This document shows, one piece after another, positions 1 through 9,125 of a DNA stretch of 41,888 nt. The DNA is from Akkermansiaceae bacterium. Lineage in GTDB: Bacteria > Verrucomicrobiota > Verrucomicrobiia > Verrucomicrobiales > Akkermansiaceae. Positions within the stretch are counted from its first letter, which is position 1, and every line of letters starts with the position of its first letter. The notes under the pieces are model-generated. The model was not told the DNA's origin. It did no database searches and saw only the letters and a list, made by a program, of their open reading frames with translations. The stretch lies in assembly GCA_903837825.1 (NCBI GenBank), contig CAILVZ010000009.1, forward strand, positions 1 through 41,888, given 5' to 3'. A program made the translations under genes and the position numbers.

Positions 1-66
1 CCCAATAACTGCAAGCGCACATGCAAATAATCCAGCCTGCATTCCATTTGTGAGTTTTAGCTTCAT
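1..66 (-). CDS. 5' end of an eighth gene of the cassette, predicted exported protein (partial, runs off window)
   Basis: Reverse complement of 66..1 reads MKLKLTNGMQAGLFACALAVIG, a signal-peptide-like start, with ATG one base after the TAA (70..68) of the upstream gene. Confidence 0.6.
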   Translation of the reverse strand, partial: MKLKLTNGMQAGLFACALAVIG

Positions 67-67
67 C

Positions 68-2134
68 TTATTTTAATGTATGAACCAGCCGTCGCAGATC
101 AAGGAAAAACGTGCCAGCGGTGCTCAACATCGTCGCTTGGCCTGCAAGCGTCACCCCACCGTCGGAATAAATGCTGACATGCGACAGCTGAGAACTGCTG
201 AGGCCCATGGTGCTATTCCCAAAGTAAACCTGATCAGTACCCGCACCAGAGGCACTGCCCGACCAGTTCCAAATCGTCAATCCGCTGTCATTCAACCAAG
301 TCACCAAACTGCTGGTGGCGAAGTGGAGATTCACCGAGCCGTCTCCCAGATCGATGATCGAATCCGAACCCAACCCGAGCGCCGCGAAACTCGAAGAAAC
401 GGATCCGCTGAATGCCAGACCACGGGTGGATGCATTGTTCAGCGTCAGCGAAGCACTCGCGTTGGTCGCGTCCGATGCAGAAACCACCAACATGCCGCCT
501 GCATTGACTTGGATCGATGAGGTGGAGCCCAGTGCCCCTGTAGCTGCCGCCTGCAGGATGCCCGAACTCACCACCGTGGATCCAGTAAAGCTGTTAGAAC
601 CTAACAAAACCTGGCGATTTCCACCATCTTTAATGATCCCACCGCTGCCGGCAATCACTCCGCTGTAATCCTGACGATTCAAGCCCAAGGTGTTAAACCC
701 ACTCAATAGACTCGACACCGAACTGCTTCCTGCCAGTGCCCCTGACGACACCGAACTGTCACCCAGGGTCAAGGTGTGGGACACAGAGTCCTCGCTCAGA
801 TTGATCGAGGATGAAGCTGCCCCCGTCAGCGAAAGGATGCTTTGATTCGCCACCAACATCTTCAACTGGGAGGAACCTGTGCCAGAATCGTCCATGATCA
901 GCGCTGAGCGGACGCTCACACTCGGCAAGGCCCCCGCCGCATTGGTCTTAAGAATGCCACCATTCCGGATGTAAGTCGGGCCATTGTAGTTGTTCGCCGT
1001 GGACAAGGTAACCGTAGCCCCATCGACTAACAAATCGGAGTTGGCAGAACTGCCTGAAATGGTACCCGTGATTTCAAATGCACCTCCCGCGAGACTCAAG
1101 GTGGACCCGTTCTTACTCAACTCACCCGCAAGAGTCACGGTACCATTCCCAGAGTTCCGCAAGATGCCCGTTTGTGAGGTGATCGTGATCGGATTCGTGT
1201 AGGTGTTGTCGCCCCCATTATTCGCAGCAATGGATTCAAACACCAACGCCGCTGAAGACTTCAGCTCTAACGCCGCCGCCCCAAGGTTACCTTTTTGGGA
1301 AATGATCAGCTTGCTTCCCTCATCGATCGATGCCACCCCATTGAATTCATTGTTACCACTCAAGCGAATCCCGCCACCACCGGAGATCTTCAACTCACCA
1401 CCACCCATGATGTTGCCTGAAAAGTTCGCTTCGGGTCCTGTTTCGTTGAAAGTGAACTTTGCTCCAGAATCTAACAAGATTGCAGTGCCTGCGCTGGCCG
1501 CGCTCGATACCACATTGCCATCCCTCGGCACCACCCGAGGCGCTGCCCCAAGGTTCGCTGAGGCACCTGCACGAATCGCCGCGCCGGAATTCTCATACGC
1601 CCAGTCATGGATGACCCCCAGCGTGCCATCTCGCGTCAGCGTCACCTTCATCCACCCGTAGAAAATCGCATTGTCACGAGCGACTTTAAAGCCGATCAGA
1701 GACGGTTGCCCTTCGATGAACTGGAGCGCACCCGACCCGATGTGACCGCTATCATCTTCGGCACCCGATCCGCCGTAGCCCGACGAATAAACCAATCCAC
1801 TGCCGATCTGAGCCCCGATGGCGATCGGTGTGATCGGATCTTCTGACCCTGTCCCAACCCGCACTGGCTGAAATGCCGGCGAGTTCGCAATCCCAAGCCC
1901 ACCAAAAAATGCATTCAAATCCCAGCCACTGAACTCAGACCGCGATTGCTGCTGACTGGTGACATTCAGATAGACCCCGTCAAAGTTATCAGGAATCAAA
2001 ATGTTTCGTGCACCGCTATAAACGATCGCTCCGCTCGCATGGCTAGCACCGAACCATGAAACCGCCAAAAGCATCCAACGCATTCTCCTGCCAAAGGGCA
2101 GAGAATGCTGAGATGGGTCTTGGCCTAGATTCAT
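68..2134 (-). CDS. Autotransporter-associated beta-strand repeat-type secreted protein
   Basis: 688 aa; signal peptide-like N-terminus; Gly/Ser/Thr/Asn-rich repeats such as LSGNNEFNGVASIDEGSKLIIS and LSTANNYNGPTYIRNGGILKTNAAGALP, typical of TIGR02601-like repeats. Confidence 0.75.
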   Translation of the reverse strand: MNLGQDPSQHSLPFGRRMRWMLLAVSWFGASHASGAIVYSGARNILIPDNFDGVYLNVTSQQQSRSEFSGWDLNAFFGGLGIANSPAFQPVRVGTGSEDPITPIAIGAQIGSGLVYSSGYGGSGAEDDSGHIGSGALQFIEGQPSLIGFKVARDNAIFYGWMKVTLTRDGTLGVIHDWAYENSGAAIRAGASANLGAAPRVVPRDGNVVSSAASAGTAILLDSGAKFTFNETGPEANFSGNIMGGGELKISGGGGIRLSGNNEFNGVASIDEGSKLIISQKGNLGAAALELKSSAALVFESIAANNGGDNTYTNPITITSQTGILRNSGNGTVTLAGELSKNGSTLSLAGGAFEITGTISGSSANSDLLVDGATVTLSTANNYNGPTYIRNGGILKTNAAGALPSVSVRSALIMDDSGTGSSQLKMLVANQSILSLTGAASSSINLSEDSVSHTLTLGDSSVSSGALAGSSSVSSLLSGFNTLGLNRQDYSGVIAGSGGIIKDGGNRQVLLGSNSFTGSTVVSSGILQAAATGALGSTSSIQVNAGGMLVVSASDATNASASLTLNNASTRGLAFSGSVSSSFAALGLGSDSIIDLGDGSVNLHFATSSLVTWLNDSGLTIWNWSGSASGAGTDQVYFGNSTMGLSSSQLSHVSIYSDGGVTLAGQATMLSTAGTFFLDLRRLVHTLK

Positions 2135-2169
2135 TTGTTAGAATTATGATTAGCTGTTAGGAATTGCAC

Positions 2170-3138
2170 TCACTGCGCTGTCTCGACCTTCACTCGGAAG
2201 AATCGTGCTTTTTTCCCGTTTACAAAAAATGGATATGGCACCGAGACCGCCTGAACCTCGGAATCCTCGGCAATGATGGAAGGGGTGGAGCTGGATGCTC
2301 TCCAATCTGTCAAATCCCCGCTGAACTCCACCGCATATCTCAAGCCCGCTGCGAGATAATCCTTGCGGCGCAAAAACACGGCTCGAAACGTAAAGGTCCC
2401 ACCATTTTTACTCGCGTATGGCAATGGAACCCCACGCTGCTGCAGCTGAATCCCTGACCATGACATTGCGGGGGACGAACCAACGGCTGGATTGAGACCA
2501 AAGGCATACTCTTGAAAATTTGACATACCATCGCCATCTGGATCCAGCGCTGGCCCACCTTGGCTGCCGCTCTCACCAAAATACTGCGCCTGCCACAAAT
2601 CGGACAAGCCGTCTGCCGCATAGGGTCCAAAATCATCGTTACCGATGTTGAGAACCGAGACACTTACGGTATCGGACAAACTCCCATAAGTGGCCCGACC
2701 GACCGCCGCGGTATCCTGATAGACCGAACCTGCCGTAGCCAGACCACCGGCACTGATGCTTGAAAAAGGTCCACTCTGTACCAACCACGATAGACTGTTG
2801 CCAGGAAGCGGTGAACGACTCATGTCGTCATAAACCGCAGTCACGGTGAATTGCAGCGTTCCTCTTTCGTTCAAGCTCAGCGGAGTTGGCGCCTCGTCAA
2901 TGCTGATGCTGGTCGCATCCATCAACTGGCCCGCATACCCTACCCTCAACGTGTAATCCGTCGAGCTGCCACTCCCACCGGCACTTGACGAGGAATCGAC
3001 CGTGTAGTCCTGACTTTTACCTCTAAGCCCCGCTTGATCGACCACCATGGGTGTCAACTGATAGTCCGAACTGCCTTGTGCCATGAGAGACACCGGAAGA
3101 ACGCACCACGCGAAGATCATGACACCGAGCAATCTCAT
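2170..3138 (-). CDS. Secreted protein with Ca-binding-like DxDxDG motif
   Basis: 322 aa; signal peptide MRLLGVMIFAWCVLPVSLMAQ; DPDGDGMSNFQEYAFGLNP motif followed by a Y-x-VEFSGDLTDW C-terminal module; start lies 3 bp from the preceding gene's stop. Confidence 0.7.
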   Translation of the reverse strand: MRLLGVMIFAWCVLPVSLMAQGSSDYQLTPMVVDQAGLRGKSQDYTVDSSSSAGGSGSSTDYTLRVGYAGQLMDATSISIDEAPTPLSLNERGTLQFTVTAVYDDMSRSPLPGNSLSWLVQSGPFSSISAGGLATAGSVYQDTAAVGRATYGSLSDTVSVSVLNIGNDDFGPYAADGLSDLWQAQYFGESGSQGGPALDPDGDGMSNFQEYAFGLNPAVGSSPAMSWSGIQLQQRGVPLPYASKNGGTFTFRAVFLRRKDYLAAGLRYAVEFSGDLTDWRASSSTPSIIAEDSEVQAVSVPYPFFVNGKKARFFRVKVETAQ

Positions 3139-3141
3139 CGA

Positions 3142-6100
3142 TCAGTGGCTCAATGCTTCCTCAAGCTTCCGCAGGCGCTGCTCTTGATCGGCATCCCGCT
3201 GTTTTGCAGCCTCGATCTCATGTCTCAAGGTCTCGTTTTCACGTTGAAGTTTTTGATTCTCACGGTGCAATTCTTGAACCGCCGCAGCTGCATAAATCGT
3301 CAACGGATAGGTATCCACTTGCAGAATACTCGAGCCATCTGAAAGCAATTCTCCGCTACTTTTCACATCGTCAGGGAATACCTTGGCGAACTCTTGAGCG
3401 ATGACGTTGGGATAGCGCCGATCTTCAATTTCTGGGTGCGCAGTGCGATATTCTGCGGTGTAGCGGAAATCCACTAGACGGACTCGATCCAGTTTTTCCA
3501 AGGCCCCGGTGATGGATTGGACCTCGGTTTTGATTCGACGGTCTGAATTCGCTAGCCAGCTTCCAGCCGTGGTCTTGCTCGCGCTGCCAGCCACTTCAAG
3601 CGCGTTCGCCGTTGGTGTCCGTTTGATCCCGACCTTACCAGTGAAAACATTATCCTCGTCGAGCTTCGCGACCTGCACCGAAATGGCATCCGCGCGCAAA
3701 ACCACCGCATGAGAGGCACCCGCAGCGATATGGGTCACTTGGGTGGCCATGGCCGCAACGGTCGTCTGCCCATCGCTGCCATCACCCCATGCGATCACCG
3801 ACCCATTGGATTTCAACGCCATGCTAAATGCATAGCCACCCGAGATCTTAATCACACCTGATAGACCAACTGGTATGGTGGATTGCCCTCCTCCATCCCA
3901 ACCCCAAGCAACGACCGTTCCATCGCTCTTCAATGCTAGGCTGTGATAAGCTCCCGCAGCGATTGCAATCACGTTGGTCAAGCCTCCCGGCAGCGTGACC
4001 TGACCCGCATCATCGCGCCCCCATGAAACTACCGTTCCATTACTGGTCAGCGCCAAGCTATGATCATAGCCCGCAGCGATTGCGGTGACGGTGACACCCG
4101 TCAAGCTGCTAGGGATCGTCGTTTGTCCAAAGCCATTGTCGCCCCATGCGCGAACGCTACCGTTCGCCAACAACGCAAGGCTGTGTTTCTCGCCAGCAGC
4201 CACCTTGGTCGCCGTGGTGATGCCACTAGGAATGGTGATCTGACCGTAGGAATTATCACCCCACGCCACGAGCGTTCCATCGCTCTTGCGAACGATATTG
4301 TGCGACACTCCAGCCGCAATTTCAGTCACACCGCTGAGCGTTGCAGGGACTCCGGTTTGCCCCGTCGTATTCCCGCCCCAAGCGACCACAGTGCCAGCAT
4401 CCAGAAGCGCGATGCTATGGCTACCGCCAGCGGCTACAGCGGCGACATTTGCCAACGTTGGCACGGTCGTCTGGCCATCGTGATTGTTGCCCCAAGCAAC
4501 CACAGGGGCGGATGGAGGTGCCGTCACATTTGTCAAAGAAACCGAGCTGGTAAGGGCGGAATCGGTAAACGCGATAGTCTTCCGTGTTGGAGTTCCAGCA
4601 TTGTTGGTGAGATAAAGGTTGGTGCCATCGAATTCAACCGAACCCAGCACAGGCGCAGTTAGATTTGTACCCGCTACAAATTTCAGCGGTGACGCAGATG
4701 AGGTTCCCGCTGCCAGCGAGACGGTGCCCGTGAAACTCGGCGAAGCCAAATTCGCCTTCAAGTCCAGCGCCGCTTGCTGCGCGGTTGACACTGGCTTGTT
4801 GGCATCACTCGTGTTGGTGACATTTCCAAGGCCCACCATCGTTGCGGTAATTCCTGAAACCGTCCCCGTGAACGTTGGGCTAGCGATTGGAGCCTTGAGC
4901 CCATCATTTCCATTCAGTTTATTGATTGCCGTTAGAACCGTATCGGTCGCGCTGATTGCCCCCACACCTGACACATAGCCAGTTAGAGCCTTCCCAGTCA
5001 CCGTGGTCGGCGCGATCACCGTCGAGCCCTGAGTACCCGTCACATCGCCGCCGAGTGAACCCGTGAAATTTCCAGCGTTACCCGTGAGATTTCCAGTAAA
5101 CGCTCCGCTGAATGCAGGCGCGGTCACCGTTCCAGTGAATGTCGGACTCGCGAGCGGGGCTTTCAATGCGTCGTTGCCATTGAGTTTGTTGATTGCCGTT
5201 AGAACGGTATCTGTCGCAGTGATATTTCCAGAGCCTGAAACATAACCCGTGATCGCCTTACCGGTCACCGTCGTTGCCGAAATGGAGGTGGCACTTTGTG
5301 TTCCCGTCACATCACCTGCAAGCGAGCCCGTGAAGTTCCCCGCACTGCCACTCACGTTGCCGGTGAAAGCTCCACTGAAGGCTGGGGCCGTCACGGTCCC
5401 CGTGAAGGTCGGTGATGCAAGTGGTGCCTTGAGCGCATCATTTCCATTGAGTTTCCCGATCGCACCCAAAACCGTGTCGGTCGCGCTGATCGCTCCCGTC
5501 GCTGAAGCATAACCCGTCAAAGCCTTGCCAGTTACCGTCGTCGCGGAAATCGCGGTCGCACTTTGTGTTCCAGTCACATCACCCGCGAGCGATCCCGTGA
5601 AGCTCCCTGCACTTCCGCTCACATTGCCCGTGACATTACCGGCCAAGGGACCACTGAAGGCGGGCGCGGTCACCGTGCCGCTGAATGTCGGCGAGGCTGA
5701 GTTCGCCTTCAATCCAGCATTACCATCGAGCTTGTTGATTGCTGATAGAACCGTATCGGTCGCAGTAATATTACCCGCGCCAGAGGTGAAGCCTGTTAGA
5801 GCTTTTCCCGTCACGGTCGTAGCGGAAATCGCAGTGGCACTTTGCGTTCCGGTCACATCACCGGCGAGCGAACCAGTAAAACTCCCCGCACTGCCGCTCA
5901 CGTTGCCCGTGAATGCTCCACTGAATGCTGGGGCTGTCACCGTGCCCGTGAAGGTCGGACTCGCGAGCGGGGCTTTCAATGCGGCATTGCCATCGAGCTT
6001 GTTGATTGCTGATAGAATCGTATCGGTCGCAGTAATATTACCCGCACCTGAAGCAAAGCCTGTTAGAGATTTCCCCGTCACGGTCGTAGCAGAAATCGCG

Positions 6101-9012
6101 GTCGCGCTTTGTGTTCCAGTCACGTCACCCGCAAGCGATCCCGTGAAGCTCCCCGCACTGCCGCTCACGTTACCCGTGACATTGCCCGTCAGAGGACCGC
6201 TGAAGGCTCCCGCGGTTGTACCACCGAGCGTTAGACCCGAAGCCAACTGGCTACTGCCCACCGCTCCCGTCGCCAACGCCGAGTCAGTGAATGCGATCGT
6301 CTTGCGCGTCGGGCTCACGGAATTATTCGTTAGATAAAGGTTGGTGCCATCGAACTCAACCGAACCAAACACTGCAGAGGTCAAGTTCGTACCCGTCGCG
6401 AACTTCAAGGGCGCCACTAAATTCGTACCTGTAGGAAATTGCACCGTACCCGTAAACGTCGGCGAAGCCAAATTCGCTTTCAAGTCCAACGCCGTTTGCT
6501 GTGCAGTTGACACTGGCTTGTTGGCATCACTCGTGTTGGTGACATTTCCAAGTCCCACCATGGTTGCCGTAATGCCTGAAACCGTCCCCGTAAACGTTGG
6601 TGATGCAAGGGGCGCCTTGAGGGCATCATTACCATTGAGCTTCCCGATCGCACCCAAAACCGTGTCGGTGGCACTGATCGCTCCCGTCGATGAAACATAA
6701 CCCGTCAAGGCCTTCCCCGTCACCGTCGTTGCTGAAATCGCGGTCGCGCTTTGTGTTCCTGTCACATCACCCGCAAGCGATCCCGTGAAGCTCCCCGCAC
6801 TACCGCTCACGTTACCTGTGACATTGCCCGTCAGAGGACCACTGAAGGTTCCCGCGGTTGTACCACCGAGCGTTAGACCCGAAGCCAACTGGCTACTGCC
6901 CACCGCTCCCGTCGCCAACGCCGAGTCAGTGAACGCGATCGTCTTGCGCGTCGGGCTCACGGAATTATTTGTCAGATAGAGATTGGTGCCATCGAACTCA
7001 ACCGAGCCAAATACCGCGGAGGTCAGATTCGTACCCGTCGCGAACTTCAAGGGCGCAACCGAGTTCGTGCCTGTAGGAAGTTTTACGGTTCCCGTGAACG
7101 TTGGGCTTGCGAGAGGCGCTTTGAGCGCAAGCGCGTTGGTTAGGTTCGTAGCGGCGGACGGATCGTTGTTGAGTGCAGCTGCCAACTCGCTCAGGGTATC
7201 CAACCCGACAGGAGCCCCTCCAACCACATCACCAATCGCAGTTTTTACGAACTCGGTCGTGGCAATTTGGGTGCTGTTCGTCGTAGAGACTGCAGTTGGC
7301 GCAGATGGAATCCCACTGAACGTTGGGCTTGCGAGAGGCGCTTTGAGCGAAAGCAAGTTGGTGATGTTCGTGGCGGCGGATGCGTCATTGTTGAGCGCGG
7401 CTGACAACTCACCTAGGGTATCCAATGCAGCTGGAGCCCCTCCGATTAAGTTGCCAATGGCTGTTTTCACGAATTCGGTCGTGGCAATTTGAGTGTTGTT
7501 TGTCGTGGCTACTGCCGTTGGAGCAGAGGGAGTCCCACTGAATGTCGGACTCGCTAGGTCTGCTTTCAGCCCGTTGTTGCCGTTGAGTTTGTTGATCGCA
7601 GATAAAATCGTATCAGATGCAGAAATAGCACCTGCCCCAGAAACGTATCCCGTCAAGGCCTTCCCCGTCACCGTGGTTGCTGAAATCGCCGTGGCACTTT
7701 GTGTACCAGTTACATCACCCGCGAGCGAGCCCGTGAAGTTCCCCGCACTGCCACTCACGTTACCCGTAAATGCTCCACTGAATGCCGGGGCCGTCACCGT
7801 TCCCGTGAAGGTTGGTGATGCAAGTGGTGCCTTGAGCGCATCATTACCATTGAGCTTCCCGATCGCACCCAAAACCGTGTCGGTTGCCGTGATGTTTCCA
7901 GAACCTGAAACGTAACCTGTGATCGCCTTGCCGGTCACAGTCGTTGCGGAAATAGCCGTGGCACTTTGTGTTCCAGTCACATCACCTGCGAGGGATCCGG
8001 TGAAACTCCCGGCACTACCACTCACATTGCCCGTCAGAGGACCGCTGAAAGCAGGCGCAGTCACCGTACCGCTGAACGTCGGCGAGGCAAGTGGTGCCTT
8101 GAGGGCATTATTGCCATTCAATTTATTGATTGCCGTTAGAACGGTGTCCGCCGCAGTGATGTTTCCAGAACCTGAAACGTAACCCGTGATTGCCTTGCCG
8201 GTCACAGTCGTTGCCGAAATCGCAGTGGCACTTTGTGTTCCAGTCACATCACCCGAAAGCGATCCCGTGAAGTTCCCCGCACTACCACTCACGTTGCCCG
8301 TGACATTACCCGTCAAAGGACCACTGAAGGCGGGTGCATTCACCGTTCCCGTGAAGGTCGGCGAGGCCGAGTTCGCCTTCAAACCAGCATTACCATCGAG
8401 CTTGTTGATTGCTGATAGAATCGTATCGCTCGCAGTAATATTACCTGCGCCAGAGGTAAAGCCTGTTAGAGATTTCCCCGTCACGGTCGTAGCAGAAATC
8501 GCGGTGGCACTTTGTATTCCAGTCACATCGCCCGATAGCGAGCCGGTAAAGTTCCCTGCACTTGTCGCACTCGCCACAGCCAATGCATAGGGAGCGGCGG
8601 CAAGGCGCTGGTCCGGCGTGATTAATTGAAAACCATGACTTCCATCGTTGAACCAGACGCGCAAACGAACGTCCTGATTTTCAAAAACGCTTGATGGCAG
8701 AGCCTGCATGTTCGCGAGACCCATGTCGCCCAACATCACCGAATAGAGGCCTTTGGACACCGCCAGCGACACTGAGTTGGCAGGTTGAGCGCCAGCAGTG
8801 CCACTTCCGTCATTGCTCCAGTAAGTTGCTGACCCGTTAGCATTCACCAATGAGAACTTAAACTGCCCATTGCCTTCGTAGTTGATACCACCCACGGCGA
8901 TGCGGCCTTGGTGGTTGATCATCTGCGGAACTGCTGCTAGCGCTACAGGAAAACACCCCAAAGTGAAAAATGCAAAAACAAAGAGCCTATCGAAAAAGCT
9001 GGGGCGTGTCAT
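3142..9012 (-). CDS. Giant tail-fiber-like secreted protein: N-terminal INxQG domain, 10 fiber repeats, seven RCC1 repeats, C-terminal Peptidase_S74 / intramolecular chaperone domain
   Basis: 1956 aa; repeats FTGSLAGDVTGTQSATAISATTVTGKALTGYVSG..; phage-tail-fiber motifs (VGLGNVTNTSDANKPVSTAQQTALDLKA, TQIATTEFVKTAIG..GGAP..LDTLSELAAALNNDPSAATN); seven VVAWGxNxxGQTTVP..IAAGxxHSLAL repeats; C-terminus NSDRRIKTEV..NVIAQEFAKVFPDDV plus coiled coil. Confidence 0.88.
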   Translation of the reverse strand: MTRPSFFDRLFVFAFFTLGCFPVALAAVPQMINHQGRIAVGGINYEGNGQFKFSLVNANGSATYWSNDGSGTAGAQPANSVSLAVSKGLYSVMLGDMGLANMQALPSSVFENQDVRLRVWFNDGSHGFQLITPDQRLAAAPYALAVASATSAGNFTGSLSGDVTGIQSATAISATTVTGKSLTGFTSGAGNITASDTILSAINKLDGNAGLKANSASPTFTGTVNAPAFSGPLTGNVTGNVSGSAGNFTGSLSGDVTGTQSATAISATTVTGKAITGYVSGSGNITAADTVLTAINKLNGNNALKAPLASPTFSGTVTAPAFSGPLTGNVSGSAGSFTGSLAGDVTGTQSATAISATTVTGKAITGYVSGSGNITATDTVLGAIGKLNGNDALKAPLASPTFTGTVTAPAFSGAFTGNVSGSAGNFTGSLAGDVTGTQSATAISATTVTGKALTGYVSGAGAISASDTILSAINKLNGNNGLKADLASPTFSGTPSAPTAVATTNNTQIATTEFVKTAIGNLIGGAPAALDTLGELSAALNNDASAATNITNLLSLKAPLASPTFSGIPSAPTAVSTTNSTQIATTEFVKTAIGDVVGGAPVGLDTLSELAAALNNDPSAATNLTNALALKAPLASPTFTGTVKLPTGTNSVAPLKFATGTNLTSAVFGSVEFDGTNLYLTNNSVSPTRKTIAFTDSALATGAVGSSQLASGLTLGGTTAGTFSGPLTGNVTGNVSGSAGSFTGSLAGDVTGTQSATAISATTVTGKALTGYVSSTGAISATDTVLGAIGKLNGNDALKAPLASPTFTGTVSGITATMVGLGNVTNTSDANKPVSTAQQTALDLKANLASPTFTGTVQFPTGTNLVAPLKFATGTNLTSAVFGSVEFDGTNLYLTNNSVSPTRKTIAFTDSALATGAVGSSQLASGLTLGGTTAGAFSGPLTGNVTGNVSGSAGSFTGSLAGDVTGTQSATAISATTVTGKSLTGFASGAGNITATDTILSAINKLDGNAALKAPLASPTFTGTVTAPAFSGAFTGNVSGSAGSFTGSLAGDVTGTQSATAISATTVTGKALTGFTSGAGNITATDTVLSAINKLDGNAGLKANSASPTFSGTVTAPAFSGPLAGNVTGNVSGSAGSFTGSLAGDVTGTQSATAISATTVTGKALTGYASATGAISATDTVLGAIGKLNGNDALKAPLASPTFTGTVTAPAFSGAFTGNVSGSAGNFTGSLAGDVTGTQSATSISATTVTGKAITGYVSGSGNITATDTVLTAINKLNGNDALKAPLASPTFTGTVTAPAFSGAFTGNLTGNAGNFTGSLGGDVTGTQGSTVIAPTTVTGKALTGYVSGVGAISATDTVLTAINKLNGNDGLKAPIASPTFTGTVSGITATMVGLGNVTNTSDANKPVSTAQQAALDLKANLASPSFTGTVSLAAGTSSASPLKFVAGTNLTAPVLGSVEFDGTNLYLTNNAGTPTRKTIAFTDSALTSSVSLTNVTAPPSAPVVAWGNNHDGQTTVPTLANVAAVAAGGSHSIALLDAGTVVAWGGNTTGQTGVPATLSGVTEIAAGVSHNIVRKSDGTLVAWGDNSYGQITIPSGITTATKVAAGEKHSLALLANGSVRAWGDNGFGQTTIPSSLTGVTVTAIAAGYDHSLALTSNGTVVSWGRDDAGQVTLPGGLTNVIAIAAGAYHSLALKSDGTVVAWGWDGGGQSTIPVGLSGVIKISGGYAFSMALKSNGSVIAWGDGSDGQTTVAAMATQVTHIAAGASHAVVLRADAISVQVAKLDEDNVFTGKVGIKRTPTANALEVAGSASKTTAGSWLANSDRRIKTEVQSITGALEKLDRVRLVDFRYTAEYRTAHPEIEDRRYPNVIAQEFAKVFPDDVKSSGELLSDGSSILQVDTYPLTIYAAAAVQELHRENQKLQRENETLRHEIEAAKQRDADQEQRLRKLEEALSH
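3690..4510 (-). repeat. Seven RCC1 repeats (predicted complete seven-bladed propeller)
   Basis: Seven ~39-aa units counted in the translation, each with (V/S)VxWGxxxxGQ and AxGxxHSxAL. Confidence 0.85.
4700..8580 (-). repeat. In-frame ~90-aa tail-fiber-type tandem repeats (10 FTGSLxGDVTG units, some with inserted modules)
   Basis: Ten copies of FTGSL[SAG]GDVTG..VTGK[AS][LI]TG..NKL[ND]GN..LASPTF[TS]GT counted in the 1956-aa ORF; nucleotide repetition is also visible. Confidence 0.9.
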
Positions 9013-9125
9013 GATTTTTTAGAGGATACTAAGCTCGAACACTGGTTTTAGGACAAATTCCGCGAATTGCAAGTGAACCAACGTGCAATCGAGCGGCATG
9101 AATGGAGTTCGACGGGCTTACCGAC

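Noticed and set aside
4700-8580. CRISPR-like array from regular repeats
   Set aside because: Repeats are ~270-nt in-frame coding units without short repeats and unique spacers, and no cas genes are present.
4619-8590. Series of plus-strand ORFs (e.g. 5525..6337, 6983..7492, 7493..7915) with repeated LPVTLPV/VTVVAEIAVALCVPVTSPAS sequence
   Set aside because: They are antisense shadows of the repetitive minus-strand fiber gene; the repetition is inherited from the real repeats and there is no independent coding evidence.
3142-9012. Prophage tail-fiber locus
   Set aside because: Despite phage-like fiber motifs, no capsid, terminase, baseplate, sheath or integrase genes are visible, and neighbours are exported cellular-type proteins.
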